Positions 31,896 to 39,285 of a stretch of 40,061 nt of DNA are shown piece after piece. The stretch is from Candidatus Parcubacteria bacterium (GTDB lineage: Bacteria > Patescibacteriota > Patescibacteriia > CAIXNZ01). The notes below the pieces were generated by a model, which was not told the DNA's origin, made no database searches, and saw only the letters and a list, made by a program, of their open reading frames with translations. The DNA lies in NCBI GenBank assembly GCA_026395755.1, contig JAPLYC010000067.1:1-40061 (forward strand), given 5' to 3'. The translations under genes were made by a program, and so were the position numbers. Within the stretch, counting starts at the first letter, position 1. Each line of letters opens with the position of its first letter.

Positions 31896-31964
31896 GAAAA
31901 ATTTAACTATCCTGAATCGAGCCAAAGTATAGTTGAAATTTTCTGGTCTTGACCTCGGTCGAGG
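31896..31964 (+). promoter_or_regulatory. Structured nadD leader
   Basis: GAAAAATTTAACTAT (31896-31910) pairs with ATAGTTGAAATTTTC (31929-31943) with one slip, then CCTCG-GT-CGAGG (31953-31964). The leader is about 135 nt from the predicted start to nadD. A regulatory RNA is possible; I do not recognise a known NAD riboswitch. Confidence 0.5.
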
Positions 31965-32000
31965 CCACTGCACTTTAAACTAAGCGAAGGGAGAAATCCT

Positions 32001-32663
32001 ATGCCAAAACAAATCATTGCGGTTGGCGGTTCAGCGGCTAATCCGCCTCACTTGGGGCACTTAGCTTTGATCCAAGCCATGTTACAATCAAAGAAGTTTT
32101 CTAAAGTCATGTGGATACCTTCGGGCATCCGCCCGGACAAACCTGACTTCATTGATCCGCAACATCGCTTGGCCATGACAGAACTGACCCTGCAATCAAT
32201 CAGGGACAAAAGATTCATTTTGAATCCCAGTGATGTTTATGGCAAAAACATGCCGACAATAAAATGGATGGAAATTCTCAAAGAACAAAATCCGCAAGCG
32301 GAAATTGTCTGGTACACCGGAATTGATTCGGTTGTGCCGCAGGAAAAATTTGGCGGGCTTTGTGAAATTGAAGCGCGCTGGCTACATGGGGAAAAATTAA
32401 TTAAGAATTACAAATTCCTAATTATTCCCCGCGCCGGCTATCCGCATCCATCGACTTTCGAAATTCCACTTGAGGATTATGAACTCCTGGATGTGGAATT
32501 ACCTAACATTGCCAGTTCAGAAATTCGAAAACTTATCCAAGGAGGTAACAGAGATTTTGAAAAACTAGTAACGCCTGAAGTCGCCAATTACATTAAGGCT
32601 GAAAAACTTTACGGATGGAAAGGAGAAAAGCATGGACCAAGCACTGTTGAAAGTATTGACTGA
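32001..32663 (+). CDS. nadD: Nicotinate-nucleotide adenylyltransferase
   Basis: Makes nicotinate adenine dinucleotide (NaAD) from nicotinate mononucleotide (NaMN) and ATP in the deamidating branch of NAD synthesis. 220 residues, standard length. Motifs: AVGGSAANPPHLGHLALI (HxGH), VMWIPSG, HRLAMTELTL, and NIASSEIRKLIQGG (the ISSxxIR equivalent), then VANYIKAEKLYG at the C-terminus. First gene after its own promoter; SD GAAGGGAG. The next gene starts inside its last 32 nt, so the two are translationally coupled. NadE, which would finish NAD, is not in the window. Confidence 0.95.
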   Translation: MPKQIIAVGGSAANPPHLGHLALIQAMLQSKKFSKVMWIPSGIRPDKPDFIDPQHRLAMTELTLQSIRDKRFILNPSDVYGKNMPTIKWMEILKEQNPQAEIVWYTGIDSVVPQEKFGGLCEIEARWLHGEKLIKNYKFLIIPRAGYPHPSTFEIPLEDYELLDVELPNIASSEIRKLIQGGNRDFEKLVTPEVANYIKAEKLYGWKGEKHGPSTVESID

Positions 32664-33351
32664 GGAACAGCTGAAGCTGCAGCCGTATCAGAGTTATCGA
32701 GTCAGAACGGTTAAAGCAGGCTTGGTGATAGTTGATGAGGTCAATGGCTTCTGTACCTACGGAAAATTGTCCACGCCATTTAAAGACCCGGTAATAGGCA
32801 ACCTGATCGAACGTACCAATAAACTGGCTAAGAAGTGGGGCAAAAAACCAATTCTGGCCTTTTTGGACACCCACGATCCTGACAAGCCCGAGTACCCCTA
32901 CCCCGACCATTGCGTCATCGGATCCGGAGAAGAAGATCTCGTTTCCGAGCTGGAGTGGTTGGAGAGTAGTAAAAATGCCACCCTGATTCGCAAAAACTGC
33001 ATCAATGGCATCATTGGCAGTTATAATTTCGAAGACTCGGGGATGAGCTATAACTTATTTCTTAACTGGGCAAATCGCTGCCAATTGAAAACCATTGTCG
33101 TGGTCGGCATCTGCACTGACATCTGCGTTCTGCAGTTTGTGCAGACTCTGCTTTCCTGCCGCAACCACGGCATGCTGCCCAAGCTGAAAGACGTCGTCGT
33201 CTACACCGAGGCCTGCGCAACCTACGATTTTCCTGAAAAGCTGGCAACCCAGCTGAAACGAACCCCGCATCCGCGCGAACTTGCTCAGCACATGGGACTT
33301 TATCTCATGCAGCAGTCCGGCGCGATCCTGGCAAAAAAAATCGTTCTGTAA
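32632..33351 (+). CDS. Nicotinamidase of the plant NIC type
   Basis: Hydrolyses nicotinamide to nicotinate. 239 residues; close in pattern to plant nicotinamidases: GLVIVDEVNGFCTYG (catalytic Asp), LAFLDTHDPDKPEYPYPDHCVIGSGEEDLV (metal ligands and Asp), ATLIRKNCINGIIG (Lys), and VVVGICTDICVLQFVQT with the nucleophilic Cys, then VVVYTEACATYDFPE. It overlaps nadD by 32 nt with SD AAAGGAG. This is the second nicotinamidase in the array, of a different subfamily from the one at 26067-27623. Together with pncB and nadD it forms the nicotinamide-to-NaAD route. Confidence 0.92.
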   Translation: MDQALLKVLTEEQLKLQPYQSYRVRTVKAGLVIVDEVNGFCTYGKLSTPFKDPVIGNLIERTNKLAKKWGKKPILAFLDTHDPDKPEYPYPDHCVIGSGEEDLVSELEWLESSKNATLIRKNCINGIIGSYNFEDSGMSYNLFLNWANRCQLKTIVVVGICTDICVLQFVQTLLSCRNHGMLPKLKDVVVYTEACATYDFPEKLATQLKRTPHPRELAQHMGLYLMQQSGAILAKKIVL

Positions 33352-33359
33352 AAAAACCT

Positions 33360-33470
33360 AAGGGTGAGTCCGATTAATTTCGGACTTACCCTTTAGAAAA
33401 ATGCAAGTAACAAAAGTTGTTTTCATTTTTCTTATCTCAACAAAGTGTTGAGGTAAAATGTTTTTTACAA
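33360..33470 (+). promoter_or_regulatory. Structured intergenic element (copy P3)
   Basis: Hairpin A (33360-33393: AAGGGTGAGTCCGA/TCGGACTTACCCTT), then AGAAAAATG/CATTTTTCT (33395-33432), a small stem TATCTCAACA/TGTTGAGGTA (33433-33455), and boxA-like TGTTTTTTACAA (33459-33470), then AAGGAG. Confidence 0.6.
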
Positions 33471-33484
33471 AAAGGAGAAAAAAG

Positions 33485-34405
33485 ATGAAAACCCATAACT
33501 ATCTCTGGCATGCTTTTGGGATGAACGGGAAAATTCTTAATTGGTGGCCTGCAGAAAAGAGCAAATTTTCAGCGCCAGAAGTTGAACTGGACATCTCTGA
33601 CATTCAATCGCCACTTTTCGAAAAAAAGCTCGTCTGGAGCAGTGCCAATGCCGATTGTAATCTTGAGAAGGAAGAATACATAACTAATTTTATTCTTGAG
33701 ATTTACCAGGCCTGGGGCAAATTCGGACCTTATGGCGATCTCCTGCAAATTCATTATGATCCCGACAACCATCAAGCTCATGTGGACTTCATCGGCCGCC
33801 TCGCCTGGCCCAAACCAGCCCTGGCCGCTGACCTGATTCCGATCATCCGCGATGCCAAAGGAAATCTTTTCTTCGTCGGCATTACCAGGAAGAAAGAGCC
33901 TGGCATTGGCAAGCCTGCCTTAATCGGCGGACATCTCGACATCAAGGGCTTTCATCTGGAAACCGCAGCCGAAGCCCTGATTCACGAAGCCAGAGACGAG
34001 GCCGGGATCAAGATCAAGGTAAACATGAAATCTAAACACGATTACAAAAACAAACCTTTCCTTCCTTGGATTCCAATTATTGTGAGTTTGAAACACCTTC
34101 CGAGTTTACGTAGCGAACTTCTACTCGTCGGAACATTTGAAACTTCGGACGAGGAGAACCAACCACAGCTGAAGACCAAAAGGGTCTTTCAAACCACGGC
34201 TTACACCATGATCATTGACATCCGTAATCGGACATTAACACCCAAGGATGTTACCATGTTGTTTTCCGCTGGTGATGATGCAGCTACCATCTACGTGAAA
34301 CAAATCACATCGCTCAAATCGCTACCGTTTGCGATCAATCATCATCGAACCATTTATAAGGCCACTCTGGCCAAGCTGCTGAGGGAAGACAGAATCAACA
34401 TCTAA
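33485..34405 (+). CDS. Nudix-domain protein with N-terminal extension
   Basis: 306 residues from the ATG at 33485 (AAGGAGAAAAAAG before it). The N-terminal ~105 residues are of unknown fold (HAFGMNGKILNWWPAEKSKF and WGKFGPYGDLLQIHYDPDNHQAHVDF). The Nudix domain follows: DLIPIIRDAKGNLFFVGITRK, GKPALIGGHLDIKGFHLETAAEALIHEARDEAGI, a variant box with H for R and D for the first E of EExG, metal-binding Glu kept. Nearby NAD genes suggest a nucleotide such as NADH or ADP-ribose as the substrate, by context only. Confidence 0.82.
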   Translation: MKTHNYLWHAFGMNGKILNWWPAEKSKFSAPEVELDISDIQSPLFEKKLVWSSANADCNLEKEEYITNFILEIYQAWGKFGPYGDLLQIHYDPDNHQAHVDFIGRLAWPKPALAADLIPIIRDAKGNLFFVGITRKKEPGIGKPALIGGHLDIKGFHLETAAEALIHEARDEAGIKIKVNMKSKHDYKNKPFLPWIPIIVSLKHLPSLRSELLLVGTFETSDEENQPQLKTKRVFQTTAYTMIIDIRNRTLTPKDVTMLFSAGDDAATIYVKQITSLKSLPFAINHHRTIYKATLAKLLREDRINI

Positions 34406-34412
34406 ACCACAT

Positions 34413-34550
34413 GGTGATTCATCGAAGTTACAAACTGCGATGAATCACCCTTAGAAAAATGAATCTCATGTCTATGCTTCGACTATGCTCAGCATGACAT
34501 GGGAAATATTTTTCTTATCTCAACTTTGTTGAGGTAAAAGTTCTTTAAAA
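34413..34550 (+). promoter_or_regulatory. Structured intergenic element (copy P4) carrying a dispersed repeat in its loop
   Basis: Hairpin A (34413-34449: GGTGATTCATCG/CGATGAATCACC), AGAAAAAT/ATTTTTCT (34453-34515) whose loop holds a CATGTC..GACATG repeat with TTCGACTATGCTCAG, small stem TATCTCAAC/GTTGAGGTA (34516-34536), boxA-like AGTTCTTTAAAA (34539-34550), then AAGGAG. Confidence 0.7.
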
Positions 34551-34566
34551 GAAAAGGAGAAATCCC

Positions 34567-35358
34567 ATGGATAAAATTTTTGTCGTTGCAGGAAAAATTG
34601 GTACCCTGGAATTCAATCAGGCGAAGAATGAGATTGTCAGCCAATTGCGTAAGCAAAGACGACTGACAACTCATTTGTCCAAAGCAGCAAAGATTCTGGT
34701 CCTTGGCGGCGACGGTACCATGCTCAAAGCCATCCGTCAGTATGGAGTTAATGAAATTCCATTCTGCGGCTTGAACTTCGGGCACATCGGCTTTCTGATG
34801 AACGAATATATCTTCAACACCATCAAGCAGATCACTGACAACAAGTTAAATTACATCAGCGTTCCTTTGCTTGAAGCCAAGCTTTTCGACCGGCACGATA
34901 AAAGAATCGGACTGACCTATGCGTTCAATGATATATATCTGGAACGCAGTTCCACCAATACCGCCAAAATCAGCATCAGCGTGGGCAAAGAAGTTTATTT
35001 TGATCCCCTGATCAGTGATGGCGTGATTGTAGCCAGCGCAGCCGGTTCCACCGGCTATACTGCTTCGGCCGGCGGCGTGATTGTGCCGATTGAAACCAAC
35101 AGTCTGATTGTTACGGGTATTTGCCCGGCTCTTTTCCATCGCTGGAAAAGCAGCCAACTGGCACCGGACAGCAGAGTGATACTTGCTGCCAAGGAACTGG
35201 ACAAGCGTCCGGTTCGGATGGTAGCTGATGGTGACGAGATCCCCAACGCGGTCAAAGCCGAGATTTACTATTCTGACAAAAAGGTCTGTCTGGCCTTTCT
35301 TGCCAGCCAAGACTTCCGCCGCAAAGTTCTGGATCTGCAGTTTCACAACCGAGTCTAA
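34567..35358 (+). CDS. nadK: NAD kinase
   Basis: Phosphorylates NAD to NADP with ATP or polyphosphate. 263 residues, normal length. Motifs: KILVLGGDGTMLKAIR (GGDGT), FCGLNFGHIGFLMNE (GxNxGxxGFL), AFNDIYLERS, SDGVIVASAAGSTGYTASAGG, and IVTGICPALFHRWKSSQLAPDSRV. All catalytic glycines and the Asp of GGDGT are present. SD AAAGGAG. pncB begins 11 nt after the stop with its own SD, so the two are co-expressed. Confidence 0.95.
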   Translation: MDKIFVVAGKIGTLEFNQAKNEIVSQLRKQRRLTTHLSKAAKILVLGGDGTMLKAIRQYGVNEIPFCGLNFGHIGFLMNEYIFNTIKQITDNKLNYISVPLLEAKLFDRHDKRIGLTYAFNDIYLERSSTNTAKISISVGKEVYFDPLISDGVIVASAAGSTGYTASAGGVIVPIETNSLIVTGICPALFHRWKSSQLAPDSRVILAAKELDKRPVRMVADGDEIPNAVKAEIYYSDKKVCLAFLASQDFRRKVLDLQFHNRV

Positions 35359-35369
35359 AGGAGGATAAG

Positions 35370-36974
35370 ATGAAACCGACCAATCCCTTAGTCAATCCAA
35401 TGCTGACTGATCTTTACCAGCTGACTATGGCTTATGCCTATTGGAAATCCAATCGGCACAATGTCCCGGCAGTTTTTGACCTCTTTTTCCGCAAATGTCC
35501 GTTTCAGGGCGAGTTTGCCATTTTCGCCGGACTCGAGGAAGTCCTCAAGTTTGTGGCGAATTACAAATTCACTCCTGAAAACATCGAGTATCTGAAAACC
35601 ATCATGCCGGGCTGCGATCCGGAATTCTTTGACTGGCTCAGTCAGCTAGACTGTTCCGAGGTAAAAATTTACGCGATCCCCGAAGGATCCCTAGTTTTTC
35701 CCCGCGAACCGCTTATCAGGGTTGAAGGTCCGCTGGCGATTTGCCAGCTGCTGGAAACCTCGCTGCTAAATCTGGTCAACTTCGCTTCGCTCTTAACCAC
35801 CAATGCTGTCCGCTTTCGGCTGGCAGCCGGTGATAAAACGACTCTCCTGGAATTCGGTTTACGCCGAGCCCAGGGGCCTGACGGCGCCTTGTCTGCATCC
35901 AAATATGCAGTCATGGGCGGGTTTGACGGCACCAGCAATGTGGAGGCCGGAGAAATTTTCGGAATGCCTGTCAAAGGCACGCATGCTCATGCGTTTGTCC
36001 AAAGCTACACCGGCCCTCAAGACTTGAAAACGCACAATCTTAAAGACAGCAAAGGCACGGAATTTAACTTCGTGAATGTTGTCCACAAATACCGCAGTGA
36101 GCTTGGCTGGACCAACACCAACATCGGAGAACTGATAGCGTTCATTGCCTATGCCCAGGCCTGGCCCAATGGATTCTTGGCTCTGGTTGACACCTATGAC
36201 ACCATGAATTCCGGAGTCAAAAATTTTCTCCTGGTTGCCCTGGCCTTAAACGAATTAGGCTACAAGCCAATCGGGATCAGACTTGATTCCGGCGACCTGG
36301 CCTACCTGTCCAAAAAATGCCGTGTGCTTTTTGGCGAAATCGCAAAAAAATACAACATCAAGTATTTCAAAAACTTGGCGATTACCGCTTCCAATGACAT
36401 CACTGTTGATGCTTTGCAGAGTATGAAAAGCCAGGGTCATGAAATCAATGCCTTTGGCATTGGCACTCATCTGGCCACCTGCAAAGAACAGCCGGCTTTT
36501 GGCGGAGTCTTCAAGCTGGTGGAAATCGACGGCTGGCCCAGAATCAAAAAGAGTGAAGATGCGGTCAAGATCACGATTCCGGGCAGGAAAAATACTTACC
36601 GGCTTTATCGGCTGGAAGACGGAGCCTATCTTGATTTGCTGACCATGGCTGATGAAGAAGCTCCCCTGCACCATCAAAAAACCTTGTGTCAGCATCCGTT
36701 TGATCCCAACAAAAAAATCTGGCTTACGCCCTACGCAGTAGAGCCACTAAACCAGCTAATGTGGGACGGCCAGCTGACTAAAGATGGTGAAAAAGAATTG
36801 GCTCGGAGTCTGATGGAAAAAAGAGATCTCGTCAAATCTCAGATTGAAAGACTCCGGCCCGACTATCTGCGCTTCACCAACCCCACGCCCTACAAAGTTG
36901 CTGTCAGTCAAAAGTTGTACAACTACATTCAGCAACTGATGAAGGAAACGACCATCGTCCCCGAAGTAAAATAA
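35370..36974 (+). CDS. pncB: Nicotinate phosphoribosyltransferase
   Basis: Makes nicotinate mononucleotide from nicotinate and PRPP with ATP. 534 residues, in the range of the long bacterial/eukaryotic form. Motifs: MLTDLYQLTMAYAYWKS at the N-terminus, LLTTNAVRFRLAAGDKTTLLEFGLRRAQGPDGALSASKYA, GGFDGTSNVEAGEIFGMPVKGTHAHAFVQ with the catalytic His region, GIRLDSGDLAYLSKKCR, ITASNDITVDAL and NAFGIGTHLATCKEQPAFGGVFKLVEIDG for the PRPP site. SD AAAGGAGG 12 nt after nadK. Completes the deamidated salvage route together with the nicotinamidases and nadD. Confidence 0.96.
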   Translation: MKPTNPLVNPMLTDLYQLTMAYAYWKSNRHNVPAVFDLFFRKCPFQGEFAIFAGLEEVLKFVANYKFTPENIEYLKTIMPGCDPEFFDWLSQLDCSEVKIYAIPEGSLVFPREPLIRVEGPLAICQLLETSLLNLVNFASLLTTNAVRFRLAAGDKTTLLEFGLRRAQGPDGALSASKYAVMGGFDGTSNVEAGEIFGMPVKGTHAHAFVQSYTGPQDLKTHNLKDSKGTEFNFVNVVHKYRSELGWTNTNIGELIAFIAYAQAWPNGFLALVDTYDTMNSGVKNFLLVALALNELGYKPIGIRLDSGDLAYLSKKCRVLFGEIAKKYNIKYFKNLAITASNDITVDALQSMKSQGHEINAFGIGTHLATCKEQPAFGGVFKLVEIDGWPRIKKSEDAVKITIPGRKNTYRLYRLEDGAYLDLLTMADEEAPLHHQKTLCQHPFDPNKKIWLTPYAVEPLNQLMWDGQLTKDGEKELARSLMEKRDLVKSQIERLRPDYLRFTNPTPYKVAVSQKLYNYIQQLMKETTIVPEVK

Positions 36975-36982
36975 ACCCCCTT

Positions 36983-37110
36983 GGGGCGATTCCGCACTTC
37001 GGAATCGCCCCTCTACTCAAATTATTTTTACTGAACCAAAATCTAGAATCTATAATCTAAAACCTAAAATCTAACTAAAAATAATTTAGGCGGAGAAAAG
37101 TTCATTACAA
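36983..37110 (+). promoter_or_regulatory. Structured intergenic element (copy P5)
   Basis: Hairpin A (36983-37011: GGGGCGATTCCG/CGGAATCGCCCC); hairpin B AAATTATTTTTA (37019-37030) with TAAAAATAATTT (37076-37087), whose loop is a degenerate AATCTA tandem; then boxA-like AGTTCATTACAA (37099-37110) and AAGGAG before the ATG at 37128. Confidence 0.65.
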
Positions 37111-37127
37111 AAAACAAGGAGAAAAGC

Positions 37128-38279
37128 ATGAAAGTAGTCTATGCCGGTGAAAAATTTTCCTCGAGCTGGAAAAAAGCAATTTTTCTCGCGGGTCCAACCC
37201 CGCGGGACAAAGCAGTTCCCTCCTGGCGGCCTCAAGCGATTGCATTGTTGCAGGCCAAAGGTTATGACGGCGTTGTTTTCTTTCCCGAAAGTCCCGACGG
37301 CCTGGTCAGACCTGATTACGATGATCAGGTTGTCTGGGAAACTGACGGTCTTAACCGGGCTGATGTGATTTTATTTTGGGTTCCCCGGGATTTGCAAACC
37401 ATGCCTGCCTTTACCACCAATGTGGAATTCGGCGAATGGTTCAAATCCGGAAAAATCATTTTTGGTTTTCCCAAAGACGCCGCCAATATCAGGTATCTGG
37501 AATACAAAGCAAAAAGCACCAACACGCCTTGTACCAATACCCTTGAAGCTACTGTCGACACGGTCTTATCCATGATCGGTAATGGCGCTGCCAGAGAAGG
37601 CGGAGAAACTTTTGTTCCTTTGCATATCTGGCAAACAGTGGCATTCCAGAACTGGTATCAGAACCTCAAAACAGCCGGTAACCGGCTGGATTCAGCTCGA
37701 GTCGAGTGGGTGTTCCGCGTTGGTCCCAAGAAAAACTTTGTTTTTCTCTGGGTCCTGTACGTTGATGTTTTCATCACCAAGGAAAACAGACACAAAACCA
37801 ACGAAGTCATTCTGGCACGGCCGGATATCGCCACCATTCTGATGTACAAGCCGGCCGAAACTTTATTGGCGACCGAGATTGTCTTAATCAGAGAATTTCG
37901 CAGTCCGGTATCCAATTCTGACGGCTATGTCTGGGAAATTCCCGGCGGTTCATCTTTCAAACCGAAAGAAGACCCCAACAAGGTAGCAGCTCATGAAGCT
38001 CATGAAGAAACCGGGCTGGAAATTCCAGCCGAACGTTTCAAAGCAATCGATGCCAGACAACTTTGCGCCACGCTTTCAGCGCACAAGGCACATCTATTTT
38101 CAGTGGAACTGACTGCCGAAGAAATCAACTGGCTGCGCCAGGAGCAGGGAGTTGCCCACGGAGTGATTGAAGATACTGAACGCACTTACGTGGAAATCAA
38201 AACCCTGAAAGAAATTCTGGATCAGAATCTGGTTGACTGGAGCATGCTCGGCATGATCTTGTCGGTACTTACAAAATAA
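37128..38279 (+). CDS. Nucleoside 2-deoxyribosyltransferase-like domain fused to a Nudix domain
   Basis: 383 residues. Residues 1-145: KAIFLAGPTPRDKAVPSWRPQAI, FFPESPDGLVRPDYDDQVVWE, LNRADVILFWVPRDLQTMPAFTTNVEFGEWFKSGKIIFGFP. This is the pattern of the Nuc_deoxyrib_tr_2 family, with the GP loop, a DVI(L)FWVPR strand and the catalytic-type NxEFGEW Glu. Residues ~190-383 are a Nudix domain: YVWEIPGGSSF and KVAAHEAHEETGLEI (box with HE for RE). A glycosidic-bond enzyme joined to a phosphohydrolase suggests nucleotide clean-up or repair, perhaps of damaged NAD or nucleotides. The substrate is unknown; the fold assignment of both halves is good. Confidence 0.82.
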   Translation: MKVVYAGEKFSSSWKKAIFLAGPTPRDKAVPSWRPQAIALLQAKGYDGVVFFPESPDGLVRPDYDDQVVWETDGLNRADVILFWVPRDLQTMPAFTTNVEFGEWFKSGKIIFGFPKDAANIRYLEYKAKSTNTPCTNTLEATVDTVLSMIGNGAAREGGETFVPLHIWQTVAFQNWYQNLKTAGNRLDSARVEWVFRVGPKKNFVFLWVLYVDVFITKENRHKTNEVILARPDIATILMYKPAETLLATEIVLIREFRSPVSNSDGYVWEIPGGSSFKPKEDPNKVAAHEAHEETGLEIPAERFKAIDARQLCATLSAHKAHLFSVELTAEEINWLRQEQGVAHGVIEDTERTYVEIKTLKEILDQNLVDWSMLGMILSVLTK

Positions 38280-38284
38280 AACCT

Positions 38285-38393
38285 GGGGGTGAACCACCCG
38301 GTTCACCCCCCTCTACTCAAATTATTATTTTCAAAATCTAAAACCTAAAATCCAGAATCTAATAATAATTTAAGTAGGGAAAGTTCTTTACCA
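38285..38393 (+). promoter_or_regulatory. Structured intergenic element (copy P6)
   Basis: Hairpin A (38285-38310: GGGGGTGAACC/GGTTCACCCCC); hairpin B CTACT.AAATTATTATT (38313-38329) with AATAATAATTT.AGTAG (38361-38377), 16 of 17 pairs, loop again an AATCTA-type tandem; then boxA-like AGTTCTTTACCA (38382-38393) and AAGGAG. Confidence 0.7.
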
Positions 38394-38421
38394 ACAAAAA
38401 TACCAAAAAGGAGAAAAGATC

Positions 38422-39285
38422 ATGACCATGCCGCTTGATTTGGTTTTAGTCCGTCATGGACAGTCTGAAGGCAATGTTGTCATTTATAATTACGAAAAAA
38501 ACGGCATTCCGGTTCCCCTGAATTATTATGACAAGCATACTGTCCACTGGCGCCTGACCTCTTTGGGGGTCAAACAAGCCCAAGTAACCGGACAGTGGCT
38601 AAAAGACAACAATCTGACCGATTTTAATCGTCACTATGTCTCTGATTACGTACGTGCCAAAGAAACAGCCGGACATTTGGCTTTAGCCAAGGCCGAATGG
38701 CTGGTGAATTTTTATCTGGGCGAACGTAATTGGGGAATCCTGGACCGTTTCACCGCTGAAGAAAGAGATGAAAAATTCAAAAAAGATTTTGAAGCCAAAA
38801 AAATTCATCCCTTTTACTGGACTCCCCCTCGGGGTGAGTCCATGGTTTCGCTCTGTCTGCGTCTGGAAAAAGTTCTAGACACATTACATCGCGAAAACAG
38901 CGACGGCAAAGTAATTATGGTTTGCCACGGCGAGGTAATGTGGGGCTTACGGGTACTTCTGGAAAGAATTCCAATTGACAAATATGTCAGAAGCGAAAGC
39001 TCTAAAAATCCGTTTGACCGCATCCACAACGGCCAAGTCATCCACTACTCCAGAGTCGATCCGCAAAACAGCAGAGTTTCACCTAAACTAAACTGGATGC
39101 GCTCGATCTGTCCGACTGATTTGACTCTTTCCAATAACGAGTGGCAAGAAATCGTACGTCCGAGATTTTCCAACGAACAACTGCTGCGACACGCTGAACG
39201 TTATCCTCGAATCATCGATAAATTCCCAAAATGCAGCAAGCTCAGCCCAAGGTCTGCGACTTTGACCGCCTCAAAATCGGCTTGA
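38422..39285 (+). CDS. Histidine phosphatase family protein (phosphoglycerate-mutase-like)
   Basis: 287 residues. Phosphohistidine loop LVLVRHGQSEGN at residues 6-17, with R8-H9 phosphoacceptor pair. RAKETAGHLAL has the second Arg, ERNWGILDR the family Glu region, and VIMVCHGEVMWGLRVLLE the second catalytic His. Residues 200-265 (RIHNGQVIHYSRVDP, LNWMRSICPTDL and NEWQEIVRPRFSNEQLL) fit the family C-terminus. The last ~20 residues (KCSKLSPRSATLTASKSA) overlap the start of the radical-SAM gene in another frame and look foreign, as if the natural end was replaced at a deletion junction. SD AAGGAG. The substrate is unknown. Confidence 0.88.
   Translation: MTMPLDLVLVRHGQSEGNVVIYNYEKNGIPVPLNYYDKHTVHWRLTSLGVKQAQVTGQWLKDNNLTDFNRHYVSDYVRAKETAGHLALAKAEWLVNFYLGERNWGILDRFTAEERDEKFKKDFEAKKIHPFYWTPPRGESMVSLCLRLEKVLDTLHRENSDGKVIMVCHGEVMWGLRVLLERIPIDKYVRSESSKNPFDRIHNGQVIHYSRVDPQNSRVSPKLNWMRSICPTDLTLSNNEWQEIVRPRFSNEQLLRHAERYPRIIDKFPKCSKLSPRSATLTASKSA

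Noticed and set aside
7725-38310. Hairpin A copies as ordinary intrinsic terminators
   Set aside because: Most lack a following U-tract, and several have no visible promoter between them and the next gene. They are better described as stop-proximal hairpins of unknown role.
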